Assembly: GCA_016776925.1 (NCBI GenBank)
Contig: JADHSL010000018.1
Location: 1 to 37,680 of the forward strand
DNA: 37,680 nt
Reading direction: 5' to 3'
DNA from: Pirellulales bacterium
GTDB taxonomy: Bacteria > Planctomycetota > Planctomycetia > Pirellulales > UBA1268
Under the pieces are notes generated by a model. It was not told where the DNA came from, did not search any database, and saw nothing but the letters and a program-made list of their open reading frames with translations. This document shows positions 26,064-34,867 of the stretch, piece after piece. Position 1 is the first letter of the stretch, and the number at the start of each line of letters is the position of its first letter. The translations under genes were made by a program, and so were the position numbers.

Positions 26064-26975
26064 TTAAAAGTATCCCTCTCTCTTTTTCTTCTCCATTGAG
26101 CCGGCTTCATCGCTATCGATAAGCCTGCCTTGTCGCTCTGAGAATGTGGTCAGTAGCATCTCCTGAATGATCTCAGGAAGCGTAGTGGCTGTTGAGTCAA
26201 CGGCGCCAGACAGTGGGTAGCAGCCAAGGGTACGAAAGCGAACTCTTCGCATTTCTGGTTTTTCATTTGGTTCCAATTGCATTCGATCGTCATCGACCAT
26301 GATCATGACACCTTCTCGCCAGACGATGGGTCGTTCTTTTGCAAAATAAAGCGGTACTATCGGTATCTGCTCAAGATGGATGTACTGCCATACATCGAGT
26401 TCAGTCCAGTTTGAAATTGGGAAGACTCGAATACTTTCGTTCTTCTTTACCTTTGTGTTGTAAAGATTCCATAATTCAGGTCGTTGGTTTTTGGGATCCC
26501 AGCGATGGAAATCATCACGGAAAGAAAAGACTCGTTCCTTGGCACGGCTCTTTTCTTCGTCACGCCGAGCTCCACCGAAGGCTGCATCAAAACGATGGGT
26601 ATCAAGTGCTTGCCGTAAAGCCTGCGTCTTCATGATGTCAGTATGGACTTTACTGCCGTGCGTAAAAGGGTTGACTCCCTGTGCTCGACCTTCTTCATTG
26701 ACATGAACAATGAGTTTGAATCCCAATTCTTTCGCAATGTAATTGTCTCGCAACTGATACATCTCCTGGAACTTCCAGGTGGTGTCGACATGCATAAGCG
26801 GAAATGGTGGCTTGGCTGGATAGAACGCCTTCTCGGCTAAACGAACCATAACGGCCGAATCCTTGCCGATTGAATAAAGCATGACAGGGTTGTCGAACTC
26901 AGCAGCAACTTCGCGAATGATGTGAATGCTTTCAGCTTCAAGCTGTCGCAAATGGGTAAGCGAGTAGGCGGTCAT
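26064..26975 (-). CDS. cysD: Sulfate adenylyltransferase subunit 2 CysD
   Basis: CysD is the catalytic ATP-PPi hydrolase-type subunit that makes APS from ATP and sulfate. The 303-residue protein has the PP-loop '[14 protein letters not shown]', '[16 protein letters not shown]', '[20 protein letters not shown]' and '[15 protein letters not shown]'. It ends with the conserved 'KKKREGYF'. Length is standard. It is the first gene of cysD-cysNC-mogA, divergent from the sulfatase, with 227 bases between the two start codons for both promoters. Confidence 0.97.
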   Translation of the reverse strand: MTAYSLTHLRQLEAESIHIIREVAAEFDNPVMLYSIGKDSAVMVRLAEKAFYPAKPPFPLMHVDTTWKFQEMYQLRDNYIAKELGFKLIVHVNEEGRAQGVNPFTHGSKVHTDIMKTQALRQALDTHRFDAAFGGARRDEEKSRAKERVFSFRDDFHRWDPKNQRPELWNLYNTKVKKNESIRVFPISNWTELDVWQYIHLEQIPIVPLYFAKERPIVWREGVMIMVDDDRMQLEPNEKPEMRRVRFRTLGCYPLSGAVDSTATTLPEIIQEMLLTTFSERQGRLIDSDEAGSMEKKKREGYF

Positions 26976-27202
26976 CGGTTCTCACGTTTGGGAAAACAAA
27001 GAATTTCTCGTACTGTAGGGGAAATTACGGAAACGAAGCAATTCCTCCTCGGCCCACAGTTCCAGGTTTCTTGTGGTATTTTTCAGGCATACTCTTGGAG
27101 ATCGTGAACATAGGTAATTTAGTGGAATGTTCAACACCATCGTCTGGAGCCTCTCTTTTGAAAAAATACACATCAGGCCAGGTTGTAAAAGCGGAAGGAT
27201 TC

Positions 27203-28717
27203 ATGTCTGCAATTTGCTTTGCACTTCTCGCCACGATTGTTTGTGCGCAATGGATTCAGGCAGCTGAACGAAACATCATTGTATTTGTCACAGATGATGA
27301 ATCACCAACTTTAGGTTGTTATGGTGACCATGTTGCTGTGACGCCGGCTATTGATGCCATGGCGGCTGATGGTGTTGTGTTCGACAACGCATTTGCAACA
27401 ACAGCGAGTTGTTCAGCAAGCCGTTCGGTCATCCTCTCTGGATTACATAATCACACCAATGGTCAGTATGGCCACCAGCATGACTTTCATAAGTTTGCAA
27501 GTTGGTATGACGTTGTCAGCCTGTCACTTCCTCGAGCATTAGCTCGAGCAGAGTACCGAACGGCGCGTATTGGAAAGTACCACGTGGCGCCAGAGGAGGT
27601 GTATCACTTCGAAACTGTACTCAAGGGGAATCCACGCAATGCAGTCCAGATGGCAGATGCTTCCGCTGAGGTTATCAATTCGAAAAGTGATAAGCCGTTC
27701 TTTCTCTACTTCGCTACCAGTGATCCCCATCGTGGAGGTGGTCTTGACGAAGACTCTTCACTGGAACTGAAACCAGATCTTTTTGGAAACAAACACAATC
27801 GAGGAAGTCATCAAGGGGTCAAGGAAGTTTTTTTTGAATCTGAGGACATGCAGATTCCGGCTTTCTTGCCGGATACGGCAGAAACCCGTAGTGAGCTTGC
27901 TCAGTATTATCAGTCGTGTGCTCGCATTGATCAGGGACTTGCACGGCTCGTTGAGATCTTGAAAGAGGCAGATCTCTTTGACAAAACACTCATTCTTTTT
28001 ACCAGTGACCATGGCATGGCATTCTCTGGTGGCAAGACAACAGTCTATGAGCCTGGACTTCGTGTTCCTTTTGTTGTTCGTGATCCATATTCAAAGGTTC
28101 GAGGAGTGCGAACTCAGAGTATTGTGAACCACACGGACATCACGCCCTCGTTACTCGATTTTGCGGGCGAGCTTGACCAGGTGAAGCAGCGCCCGAAGCA
28201 CTGGGTGGCACCAGAAGAATATTGGAAGGATAAACCATACGCGACGAATGAAAATCATGGTCCTCGAAAAGGTATTAAAACGTATCACGGACGATCCTGG
28301 ATTCCAATTTTGTCTGACACAGACATACCAATTCATGATGCACATTTTGCGTCACATACATTCCATGAAATTCAGATGTACTATCCCATGAGAGCCATCC
28401 GGGATCATGACTGGAAACTCATCTGGAATATTGCACACCCACTCCCATATCCGTTTGCTTCAGATCTCTGGGCGGCCAGTAGCTGGCAGTCTCAGTATCG
28501 CCGGAGCCTCGACGCTCCCTATGGAACGAAAACTGTCCAAGAATATATTCACCGTCCAAGGTTTGAGCTCTATCACATTTCAGAGGACCCAGAAGAGACT
28601 GTGAATCTTGCTGATGATCCAAAGCAGGCAGCAGTGCTTCTCAGATACAAAGAAAAACTCAAAGCAATGCAGCGGCAATTTGCAGATCCTTGGATCACCA
28701 AGTGGGATTACGAGTAG
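27203..28717 (+). CDS. Exported sulfatase, heparan N-sulfatase-like (type I, formylglycine)
   Basis: The 504-residue product carries a signal peptide ('AICFALLATIVCAQWIQAA'), so it acts in the periplasm or outside. It has the formylglycine motif C-S-A-S-R with C70 ('TTASCSASRSVILSGL'), metal-binding 'TDDESPTLGCYG', 'GKYHVAPEEVYHFE', 'YFATSDPHRGGG' and 'LFTSDHGMAFSGGKTT'. Around C70, 'NHTNGQYGHQHDFHKFASW' and 'PFFLYFATSDPH' match human N-sulfoglucosamine sulfohydrolase, so it likely belongs to the SGSH-type group that removes sulfate from sulfated glycans. ATG 27203 has GGAAGGA just upstream; a frame from 27071 adds residues before the signal. Divergent from cysD, which can activate the released sulfate. 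Confidence 0.93.
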   Translation: MSAICFALLATIVCAQWIQAAERNIIVFVTDDESPTLGCYGDHVAVTPAIDAMAADGVVFDNAFATTASCSASRSVILSGLHNHTNGQYGHQHDFHKFASWYDVVSLSLPRALARAEYRTARIGKYHVAPEEVYHFETVLKGNPRNAVQMADASAEVINSKSDKPFFLYFATSDPHRGGGLDEDSSLELKPDLFGNKHNRGSHQGVKEVFFESEDMQIPAFLPDTAETRSELAQYYQSCARIDQGLARLVEILKEADLFDKTLILFTSDHGMAFSGGKTTVYEPGLRVPFVVRDPYSKVRGVRTQSIVNHTDITPSLLDFAGELDQVKQRPKHWVAPEEYWKDKPYATNENHGPRKGIKTYHGRSWIPILSDTDIPIHDAHFASHTFHEIQMYYPMRAIRDHDWKLIWNIAHPLPYPFASDLWAASSWQSQYRRSLDAPYGTKTVQEYIHRPRFELYHISEDPEETVNLADDPKQAAVLLRYKEKLKAMQRQFADPWITKWDYE

Positions 28718-28720
28718 CAG

Positions 28721-29890
28721 TTATCTTCTCCACAAAAGTTGCAGGGAGAGGCCAAGGCCGGGGTCAAATTCAATGACATCAGTCCGTCCAGAGGTAAAAC
28801 TTGTCCCTTGAAAAAGCTCACGGTCAAAGAGGTAAGAAGCAAGGAATTCGAGGCTGAATCCAGACCCAATGTGTTGGTCGAGCCCAATGCCAGCACGCTG
28901 ATCAAACACATAGAAACGTTCTTTTTCAATCAGTCGATCAGCCAGGAAATAAATCTGCGTATCAGTGCGATAGCCTCCAAATAACCAGAGCTTGTCAGCT
29001 AAACGTCTTCGCACCATGGCATTGACATTCACAAGTGGAAAGTAATTGAACGTAATCTCCCAATCATCATTTGGTCGCCATTCAATTCCAGGAGGCAAAC
29101 CAATTTTTGCCTCAAACGTTTCGTCGGGCTTCCAGACATAAGCGATTCCTGGAAGAGGGTACGGCAACTGTGATGTTGGTGAATAGAAGAGACTAAAGCT
29201 CCAGTCATCACGCTGATTTCGAGCTGGTACGGTCGCAAAGAGAATTGACATAAGCGTCAGGTCACGACCAGCATGAAAAGGTTTGTCACTCGCTGAACCA
29301 AAGAGGAACGTGCCACCAACAGTGCTGCCAGAGGCAAGAGGACGAATGTGAGTGACTCCAGTTTCAACCAGCCAGAATTGACCGGGCACAGGTTCTCCTG
29401 AGTCAGGCAGGATTGCATTTGTTGCCAACTCGAGTCGTCCAAATTTTGCAATCGCTAACCAGAGCGGTTTTCCTTCTTCTGGAATACCAAGCGGCATAGC
29501 CACTCGAGCAAACTGTGCATTCATTTGCAGGTTCGCTGGCTGGTTGACAACCGGGGTGTTAGGAGCCCAGAAACCACCCATGCTCAAAGGAGCTCCCCTA
29601 CCAAAGCTAGGCTTCTTCCGTCGACTGGACCCTGGCTCAATCGGGTCGAGGTCAGCAATTGGTTCGCTGGCAAATGTATCCTGCTCAAGATTGAAATCGA
29701 CCGGTGGGAGGAGATCAATTCGTTGACTGGCATCCCGATACGGCGTCCATTGATTTTCCGTACTGCTCACATGTGTTTCATACAGTGGCGAATCAACAGG
29801 CTGTACCCAAACAACATCTTGTGCCGAAAGCGTGCTCGCCACGAGGCAGCACCAGAACGATACCTGAAGACGCAAGTGATAGGGCAGCAC
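28721..29890 (-). CDS. DUF6268-like exported beta-rich envelope protein
   Basis: The 389-residue protein has an N-terminal signal ('LRLQVSFWCCLVASTLSA', cleavage before QD). From residue 110 it alternates short amphipathic beta-strands with aromatic edges: 'NLQMNAQFARVAMPLG', 'WSFSLFYSPTSQ', 'WEITFNYFPLVNVNAMV' and 'DKLWLFGGYRTDTQIYF', ending in 'GLGLSLQLLWRR'. This resembles DUF6268, a planctomycete-enriched family of presumed outer-membrane barrels of unknown function; the assignment is from memory of the pattern. The GTG start at 29888-29890 has no clear ribosome site, so a slightly later start is possible. It converges on the sulfatase gene with three bases between stops. Confidence 0.75.
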   Translation of the reverse strand: MLPYHLRLQVSFWCCLVASTLSAQDVVWVQPVDSPLYETHVSSTENQWTPYRDASQRIDLLPPVDFNLEQDTFASEPIADLDPIEPGSSRRKKPSFGRGAPLSMGGFWAPNTPVVNQPANLQMNAQFARVAMPLGIPEEGKPLWLAIAKFGRLELATNAILPDSGEPVPGQFWLVETGVTHIRPLASGSTVGGTFLFGSASDKPFHAGRDLTLMSILFATVPARNQRDDWSFSLFYSPTSQLPYPLPGIAYVWKPDETFEAKIGLPPGIEWRPNDDWEITFNYFPLVNVNAMVRRRLADKLWLFGGYRTDTQIYFLADRLIEKERFYVFDQRAGIGLDQHIGSGFSLEFLASYLFDRELFQGTSFTSGRTDVIEFDPGLGLSLQLLWRR

Positions 29891-29972
29891 GGTAAAACCA
29901 CAGGTGGGTCATGAAATGTGAGTGAGACCTTAGCGAGCCTGTCAGTGTCGTGCAATTCCGGAACCTCTGTGA

Positions 29973-30340
29973 AAGAAAGCACATGCTGAATATCGTGATA
30001 ACCACTCGTATGATCCAAATCCTGCCCCTCGTGAACAGGATTTCAAGAATGGGCTGTCGTACCACGTGGCACGACAGGTGGGTTTCGTTTCAACACAATC
30101 ATGCCTGATAGCTACCCCGCCGGACCTGGCTGGGAACGCCCGCCTCATATCCATTTCAAGGTGATGAAGCGAGGCTTTGTTGACTGCATCCCGCAGAGAC
30201 AGATCCCCAGTCATCTGCTGAATGAAACAGATCGTTTACTCCAGCGTAAAACACATGTAGAACAGAACTTGATGATCGCAGAAGTTCTCCCAGAGCAGGA
30301 CAGTGAATTTTACTATCGCATTGTTCTTAAAAGGGCATAG
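29973..30340 (+). pseudogene. Frameshifted intradiol ring-cleavage dioxygenase (protocatechuate 3,4-dioxygenase-like) remnant
   Basis: Two reading frames together spell an intradiol dioxygenase. From 29973 one frame reads 'HAEYRDNHSYDPNPAPREQDF'-like sequence, including the first tyrosine ligand position. Around 30035-30044 the similarity moves to the next frame ('FQEWAVVPRGTTGGFRFNTI'), which continues 'MPDSYPAGPGW' and 'ERPPHIHFKV', giving the second tyrosine ligand and both histidine ligands, and ends with 'FYYRIVLKRA' at a TAA/TAG-type stop at 30340. The N-terminal strands are missing upstream. A stand-alone 79-codon frame from ATG 30101 covers the C-terminal half only. Either it is a decayed gene or a base is missing in the assembly. 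Confidence 0.6.
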
Positions 30341-30426
30341 ATGGATGTGTCATAGCATATATGCGATTTCAAGTGGCTCATATGTAGTGTGAATCATCAG
30401 ACAAAAATTCTTTGGAGAATAACGGT

Positions 30427-30840
30427 ATGGGAATCCAGAGTGGAGTGATCGGTTTCGGTGTCATGATGTCCGCTCTGGCTCTTGTATCTGGAGACAAGCT
30501 GGTTCAGCCTCTCGTAGTGAAAGGCCCCCTCGCTCTTAAGATGCATGGGAATGTGTATACACCACGTTCAGCAAAATCGAAGAAAGAGGTCACGATCCTG
30601 CTGGGTCCGCAGCAAGCAGAAAATATTGAACAGCAAATGAGTTTTGAGACGCACATTGTGCTCCTGTTTCAGTGGGCAGGATCGGGGCAAGATACATTAG
30701 TTAGTACAGTTGATGATGCAGTGGTGACGTTCCACTACACGCGTGGGAGAACGCGTGATCTTCGTCAGCATCTCCAAGCCTTTGCCGTAGATAGACAGAT
30801 GGCCTGGGAAGTAACAGAGTCAACCAAGACTGGCTTATAA
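30427..30840 (+). CDS. Small exported protein of unknown function
   Basis: The 137-residue product starts with a hydrophobic segment ('GVIGFGVMMSALALVSG') that looks like a signal peptide without a clear cleavage site. The rest is beta-rich: 'VVKGPLALKMHGNVYTP', 'VTILLGPQQ', 'FETHIVLLFQWAGSGQD', 'DDAVVTFHYTRGRTRDLRQHLQAFAVD'. The pattern suggests a small beta-sandwich. I do not recognise a named domain. GGAGAA (30414-30419) seven bases before ATG 30427 fixes the start. It sits between the dioxygenase remnant and a convergent photolyase gene, with no operon partner. Confidence 0.75.
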   Translation: MGIQSGVIGFGVMMSALALVSGDKLVQPLVVKGPLALKMHGNVYTPRSAKSKKEVTILLGPQQAENIEQQMSFETHIVLLFQWAGSGQDTLVSTVDDAVVTFHYTRGRTRDLRQHLQAFAVDRQMAWEVTESTKTGL

Positions 30841-30861
30841 ATCCAGCAGGATGGGGCCGTC

Positions 30862-32412
30862 TCAGGACGTTCTCAGTTTTTCTGCCTGACGTCGAATTGT
30901 TCTGAGGTCGCTTGCGTCCTTGCGGCTAAGATTCCGTAACTGCATTGTCATCCGCGGGTTCTTTTTCAAAAGTTTCTCATGGCGGGCAAGAAAATCCCAG
31001 TAGAGTGTTGTGAAGGGGCAGGCATCCGGGCCATGGGCGACCTTTGGTTTGTACCGACATGCTTTACATGCATTGCTCATCCGGTCAATGTACGCCCCTG
31101 TTGCACAGTAAGGCTTTGATGCCATAACACCACCATCGGCGAACTGACTCATGCCGATCGTGTTGGGAAGCTCCACCCACTCGACCGCATCAACATAGAC
31201 TGCCAGATACCATTTATGAATGTCTTCTGGCTTCACTCCATACATCATTGCAAATAGACCGGTGACCATGAGACGTTGAATGTGATGTGCATATCCGTAT
31301 TCGAGCGTCTGCCCAAGTGCATCCTTCAAACAATTCATATCTGTATCACCGGTCCAATAAAAGTTTGGCAGTGGCTGATCTGCTCCGAGTGCATTTCGTT
31401 GTGCATATTCCGGCATGAATCGCCAATAGATACCGCGCACATATTCTCGCCATCCTAGAATTTGTCGTATGAATCCCTCAGTGGCTGCCAAAGGAGCAGA
31501 CCCTTCTCGGTATGCATTTTCAGCTGCAGCAATAACATCACGTGGGTCAAGCAGTTTCAGGTTAAGAGCAACTGAGAGACGTGAGTGATAGAGCCATGGT
31601 TCACCCGTCCATATTGCATCTTGATAGACCCCGAAATTTGACAGTCGATAGGTAATAAAGTCTCGAAGCGCTGCACGTGCGTCTTTCTTTGTGACAGGCC
31701 AATCGAATTGTTCAAGTGAACCGGGATGTTTCTGAAAACGCTTTGATACAAGATTGATAACAGCATGAGTTAAGGCATCTGGCTTAAAGCGTTTTGGTGG
31801 TCGTAGTTTTTCTGGTCCGGATTTTCCAAAACTTCCACGATTATCTGCGTCATAATTCCACTGTCCACCAGCTGGTTCACCCTCATCCATTAAAATGTTA
31901 AAGCGTTCACGAAGTGGACGGTAGAAAAATTCGAGACGTAGCTGTTTCCGACCTGCAGCATGTTCAGAGAAATCGTCACCTGTTGTAAAAAAGTGACGAT
32001 CGGGACGTACTTCAAGTGAGATGCCTGCATCTTTTGCAGCCTCTTCCAACGCCACTCGAACTCGCCACTCACCAGGTTCAACACAGATTAAGCGATTTGG
32101 TTTCAGGCCTTTTTTTTCCAATCGATTTAAACTTGATTGGAGTGCCGCTGCGAGCGACATCGGCTCTCGGGCTTTCTTTTTTTCACTGATTTCCTGGTAG
32201 TCAACCGTGAACCCATCGTCGAACAAGTGGTCACGAAAATGCCTCATTGCTGAGAGAAAAAGGACGATCCGTGCTTTATGTGTCCAGACATGCGTTGATT
32301 CTTCAGCCACTTCCGCCATCCAAATGACGTCTTGAGCCTTATCTACGTCATCAAACGCAGCACTTGATTGATCGAGTTGATCACCCAGAACCAGAACAAG
32401 ATTTCGACACAT
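30862..32412 (-). CDS. Iron-sulfur (6-4) photolyase / cryptochrome (FeS-BCP, PhrB type)
   Basis: FeS-BCP enzymes repair (6-4) photoproducts using light, FAD and a ribolumazine antenna. The product from ATG 32412 has 516 residues. It begins 'CRNLVLVLGDQLDQSSAAF' and contains 'EFFYRPLRERFNILMD'. The FAD-binding helical domain includes 'QILGWREYVRGIYW' and 'YGYAHHIQRLMVTGLFAMM', the latter with the His pair of the (6-4) lesion site. Four cysteines bind the 4Fe-4S cluster: C361, C449, C452 and C465. Their spacing of 88, 3 and 13 residues is identical to Agrobacterium PhrB C350, C438, C441, C454. A TTG at 32463 would add 17 residues and is rejected. Divergent from the sigma factor gene. Confidence 0.93.
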   Translation of the reverse strand: MCRNLVLVLGDQLDQSSAAFDDVDKAQDVIWMAEVAEESTHVWTHKARIVLFLSAMRHFRDHLFDDGFTVDYQEISEKKKAREPMSLAAALQSSLNRLEKKGLKPNRLICVEPGEWRVRVALEEAAKDAGISLEVRPDRHFFTTGDDFSEHAAGRKQLRLEFFYRPLRERFNILMDEGEPAGGQWNYDADNRGSFGKSGPEKLRPPKRFKPDALTHAVINLVSKRFQKHPGSLEQFDWPVTKKDARAALRDFITYRLSNFGVYQDAIWTGEPWLYHSRLSVALNLKLLDPRDVIAAAENAYREGSAPLAATEGFIRQILGWREYVRGIYWRFMPEYAQRNALGADQPLPNFYWTGDTDMNCLKDALGQTLEYGYAHHIQRLMVTGLFAMMYGVKPEDIHKWYLAVYVDAVEWVELPNTIGMSQFADGGVMASKPYCATGAYIDRMSNACKACRYKPKVAHGPDACPFTTLYWDFLARHEKLLKKNPRMTMQLRNLSRKDASDLRTIRRQAEKLRTS

Positions 32413-32615
32413 GGTGGTGTGGCCTTCGGAAGAGGGGAAACGTCCAGAAAAATTGAGAATCAATGCCTGCGCGGAGCGAGTTCTGACTAATTTAGGCCAC
32501 TTTTAGACATTTTCGAGAACATCAGTTAGCAATTCGTCGGTTTTGCGGTTTTAAACGGTAGCAGGATTCGTAATGCCGACAGGCCCCCTCGGGAATCGTA
32601 ATAAAGGAACACGTC

Positions 32616-33656
32616 ATGATTGCACTCGCCGATCCAAACCGCAGACTCCCAAAGTCACCAAAACGGTCTCAGCGAAATTCAAGATTTCCTTCGGGGGGAA
32701 GTGAACCACAAAAGATCATAGGCCTTTCACCCTCTGAAAAACGAAGAAAAACAATTCTTGCAAAAAAGAGGATAGCTCTTTTCGAAAGAGATATTGAATA
32801 CATCGGTGGAGATGTGTTCCTCGAAAAGGACGCAGATTTGCTCGCCAACTCGCCACCAGCAGATGCGGAAATCCCACTGGAAGGGTTTTCCTCGGACAAG
32901 AAGCCTGCATCGAGTCGTTCACTCTCGCCATACTTGGCCAGCCTGTACCAGACCCGGCTGCTGTCGAAGGATGAAGAGCAATTCTATTTTCGCCGGATGA
33001 ATTGGCTGAAATTTCAGGCACTTCAAAAACGGGGTCGGCTTGATCCAAAACGAGCAACAATGAAGCAGATGAAGCAAATAGAAAATATTCTTGCAGAAGC
33101 TGAGACAGTGAAAGCAATTCTTATCACGTCGAATCTTCGCCTGGTTGTCTCGATCGCTAAGAAATTTAATGAGCCGAGCCACTCCTTTGATGAGCTTATC
33201 AGCGAAGGCAATGTTGCCTTGATGCGTTCCGTTGAAAAATTCAATTTTGCCTTAGGCAATCGATTTAGTACCTATGCAACGTATGCAATTCAAAGGCACT
33301 TCTTTCGTATTTCTCACAAGGGTCGCCAGTACCGTAATCGTTTTGCCTCTGATGATGAGCCAGTAAAGGATCGGGCGGAAGAAGTATCAGATCACGAAGC
33401 ATGTTCTCCTGATCAGGTCAAATTTCTGAAAACACTCTTCTCGAAATTTCTGCACTCCCTCGAGCCTCGCGAGCAGCAGATTGTGCTCGCACGATTTGGA
33501 TTCGATGGGGATAAGCCAAAAACATTTCGTCAACTTGGAACAGAAATGGGAGTCTGCAAGGAAAGAATCCGCCAGATTCAGACCCGGGCGATCGCAAAGT
33601 TGCGGACTATGGCCGAAGAAGCCAATCTTGAACGGACTATCGGCGACTGGCTGTAA
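32616..33656 (+). CDS. Sigma-70 family RNA polymerase sigma factor without region 3
   Basis: The 346-residue protein has a basic, disordered N-terminus (1-60). A sigma 1.2-like helix ('SPYLASLYQTRLLSKDEEQFYFRRMNWL', about 104-131) follows. Region 2 spans about 165-240: 'SNLRLVVSIAKKF', 'FDELISEGNVALMRSVEKFNF' and 'NRFSTYATYAIQRHFFRI'. In region 2.3/2.4 the usual Trp-Trp of primary sigmas reads Tyr-Ala. After a 40-residue acidic linker, region 4 (about 280-332) has 'LEPREQQIVLARFGF', 'FRQLGTEMGVCKERIRQIQ'. There is no region 3 and no ECF layout, so it is likely an alternative factor of a planctomycete-specific group. AAAGGA at 32603-32608 supports the start. Confidence 0.9.
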   Translation: MIALADPNRRLPKSPKRSQRNSRFPSGGSEPQKIIGLSPSEKRRKTILAKKRIALFERDIEYIGGDVFLEKDADLLANSPPADAEIPLEGFSSDKKPASSRSLSPYLASLYQTRLLSKDEEQFYFRRMNWLKFQALQKRGRLDPKRATMKQMKQIENILAEAETVKAILITSNLRLVVSIAKKFNEPSHSFDELISEGNVALMRSVEKFNFALGNRFSTYATYAIQRHFFRISHKGRQYRNRFASDDEPVKDRAEEVSDHEACSPDQVKFLKTLFSKFLHSLEPREQQIVLARFGFDGDKPKTFRQLGTEMGVCKERIRQIQTRAIAKLRTMAEEANLERTIGDWL

Positions 33657-33701
33657 ACTGAAGTCTTCAACTGAAATAAATCCTTTGTTGGAGTACATCA
33701 C

Positions 33702-34430
33702 GTGCAGAAAGTCCTCATTATTGGTGCTGGTGGAATTGGTTCAGCGGTGGCCCGGGAAATTGTTGGTTCCGGAGGTAAGGTGTTCCTTGCCGGCCGCAAT
33801 ACAGAAAGCCTTCAAGAACGTGCCTCTGAGTTGAATTGTGACTGGGGAACTCTCGAAGCAACAGACGCCGCATCGGTTGACGCGTGTAGTGAAAAAGCTT
33901 TTGAAAGTCTGGAAGGTCTAACAGGTGTCGTTAATTGTGTGGGTTCAATTCTTTTGAAACCGGCCCATCTCACCACTGCTGAAGAATGGCATGAAACAAT
34001 CTCGGCAAATTTAACAACTGCGTTTCACTGTGTTCGGACTGCAGGTCGACTCTTACGAAGTTCTGGAGGATCAGTTGTCCTGCTTTCAAGTGCTGCCGGC
34101 AGGATAGGTCTTGCGAATCACGAAGCAGTTGCAGCAGCAAAAGCTGGTGTCATAGGGCTTACGCGTTCTGCTGCTGCGACCTATGCACGTGCCAAGATTC
34201 GGTTTAATTGCGTGGCCCCTGGGCTTGTTCGAACACCGCTGGCAGCAGGACTCTTATCAAGTGAGCTAGCTGAAAAAGCTTCCGTCTCAATGCATCCCCT
34301 CGGTCGAATTGGTGAGCCAGAAGATGTTTCGAGTGCGGTTTGCTGGTTTCTTGATCCCAAAAATTCTTGGGTAACCGGTCAGGTTATTGGGGTGGATGGT
34401 GGCCTTGCCGATCTGAAGGCAAAAAACTGA
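33702..34430 (+). CDS. Short-chain dehydrogenase/reductase-like protein lacking the catalytic tyrosine
   Basis: The 242-residue protein has the SDR Rossmann fold: 'LIIGAGGIGSAVAREI' (NAD(P) binding), 'GVVNCVGSILL' (the NAAG position), 'ANLTTAFHCVRTAG', 'GSVVLLSSAAGRIG' with the catalytic serine, and the C-terminal 'WVTGQVIGVDGGLAD'. The catalytic Y-x3-K motif reads 'VAAAK': lysine K147 is present, but the tyrosine position is V143. From memory, a subgroup of SDRs has the same 'NHEAxAAAKAG' pattern, so it may not be a plain loss. A GTG start with GGAG eight bases before it is used. It is downstream of the sigma factor by 45 bases and may share its transcript. Substrate unknown. Confidence 0.88.
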   Translation: MQKVLIIGAGGIGSAVAREIVGSGGKVFLAGRNTESLQERASELNCDWGTLEATDAASVDACSEKAFESLEGLTGVVNCVGSILLKPAHLTTAEEWHETISANLTTAFHCVRTAGRLLRSSGGSVVLLSSAAGRIGLANHEAVAAAKAGVIGLTRSAAATYARAKIRFNCVAPGLVRTPLAAGLLSSELAEKASVSMHPLGRIGEPEDVSSAVCWFLDPKNSWVTGQVIGVDGGLADLKAKN

Positions 34431-34513
34431 TTCAGAATATTCTCTGTCCCGTTTTTTTCTGTCAGATGTACAATAAAAATGGTCCAGACATAGCCTGCGC
34501 TCAAGGAAATAAA

Positions 34514-34867
34514 ATGGCCACGCCTTTCGAATCAAGTGAACTGCCTCGAGCAGACCAAAATGCGCCGCTTGATGAAATTCATCACGTTGCAATTGCTGTC
34601 AGCAATGTTGCAAAGTCAGTCGCCTGGTATACGAAACACTTTCGCTGTGATGTTGAGTATCAGGATGAGACGTGGGCACTCCTTGAATTTGGAAACACCC
34701 GGCTGGCACTTGTGATTCCAGATCAGCACCCACCGCATATTGGCTTTATCCATTCACAGGCGGAAGCCTTTGGTGAACTGAAACCACATCGAGATGGCAC
34801 GCGGAGTTGCTACGTTGCTGACCCTGCCGGAAATGCGGTTGAAGTGCTTGCTCCGATAGGAACATGA
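34514..34867 (+). CDS. VOC-superfamily (glyoxalase/bleomycin resistance-like) protein
   Basis: The 117-residue protein has one VOC half-barrel: 'LDEIHHVAIAVSNVAKSVAWYTKHF' (first strand-helix with the N-terminal metal-ligand His), 'DETWALLEFGNTRLALVIPD', 'GFIHSQAEAFGELKP' and the closing strand 'CYVADPAGNAVEVLAP' with a terminal Glu. It could be an isomerase, lyase or binding protein; the substrate is unknown. ATG 34514 has AAGGAA just upstream; an open frame from 34367 is longer but the added 49 residues are not VOC-like. Its last four bases (ATGA) overlap the start of the membrane protein gene, implying coupled translation. Confidence 0.85.
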   Translation: MATPFESSELPRADQNAPLDEIHHVAIAVSNVAKSVAWYTKHFRCDVEYQDETWALLEFGNTRLALVIPDQHPPHIGFIHSQAEAFGELKPHRDGTRSCYVADPAGNAVEVLAPIGT

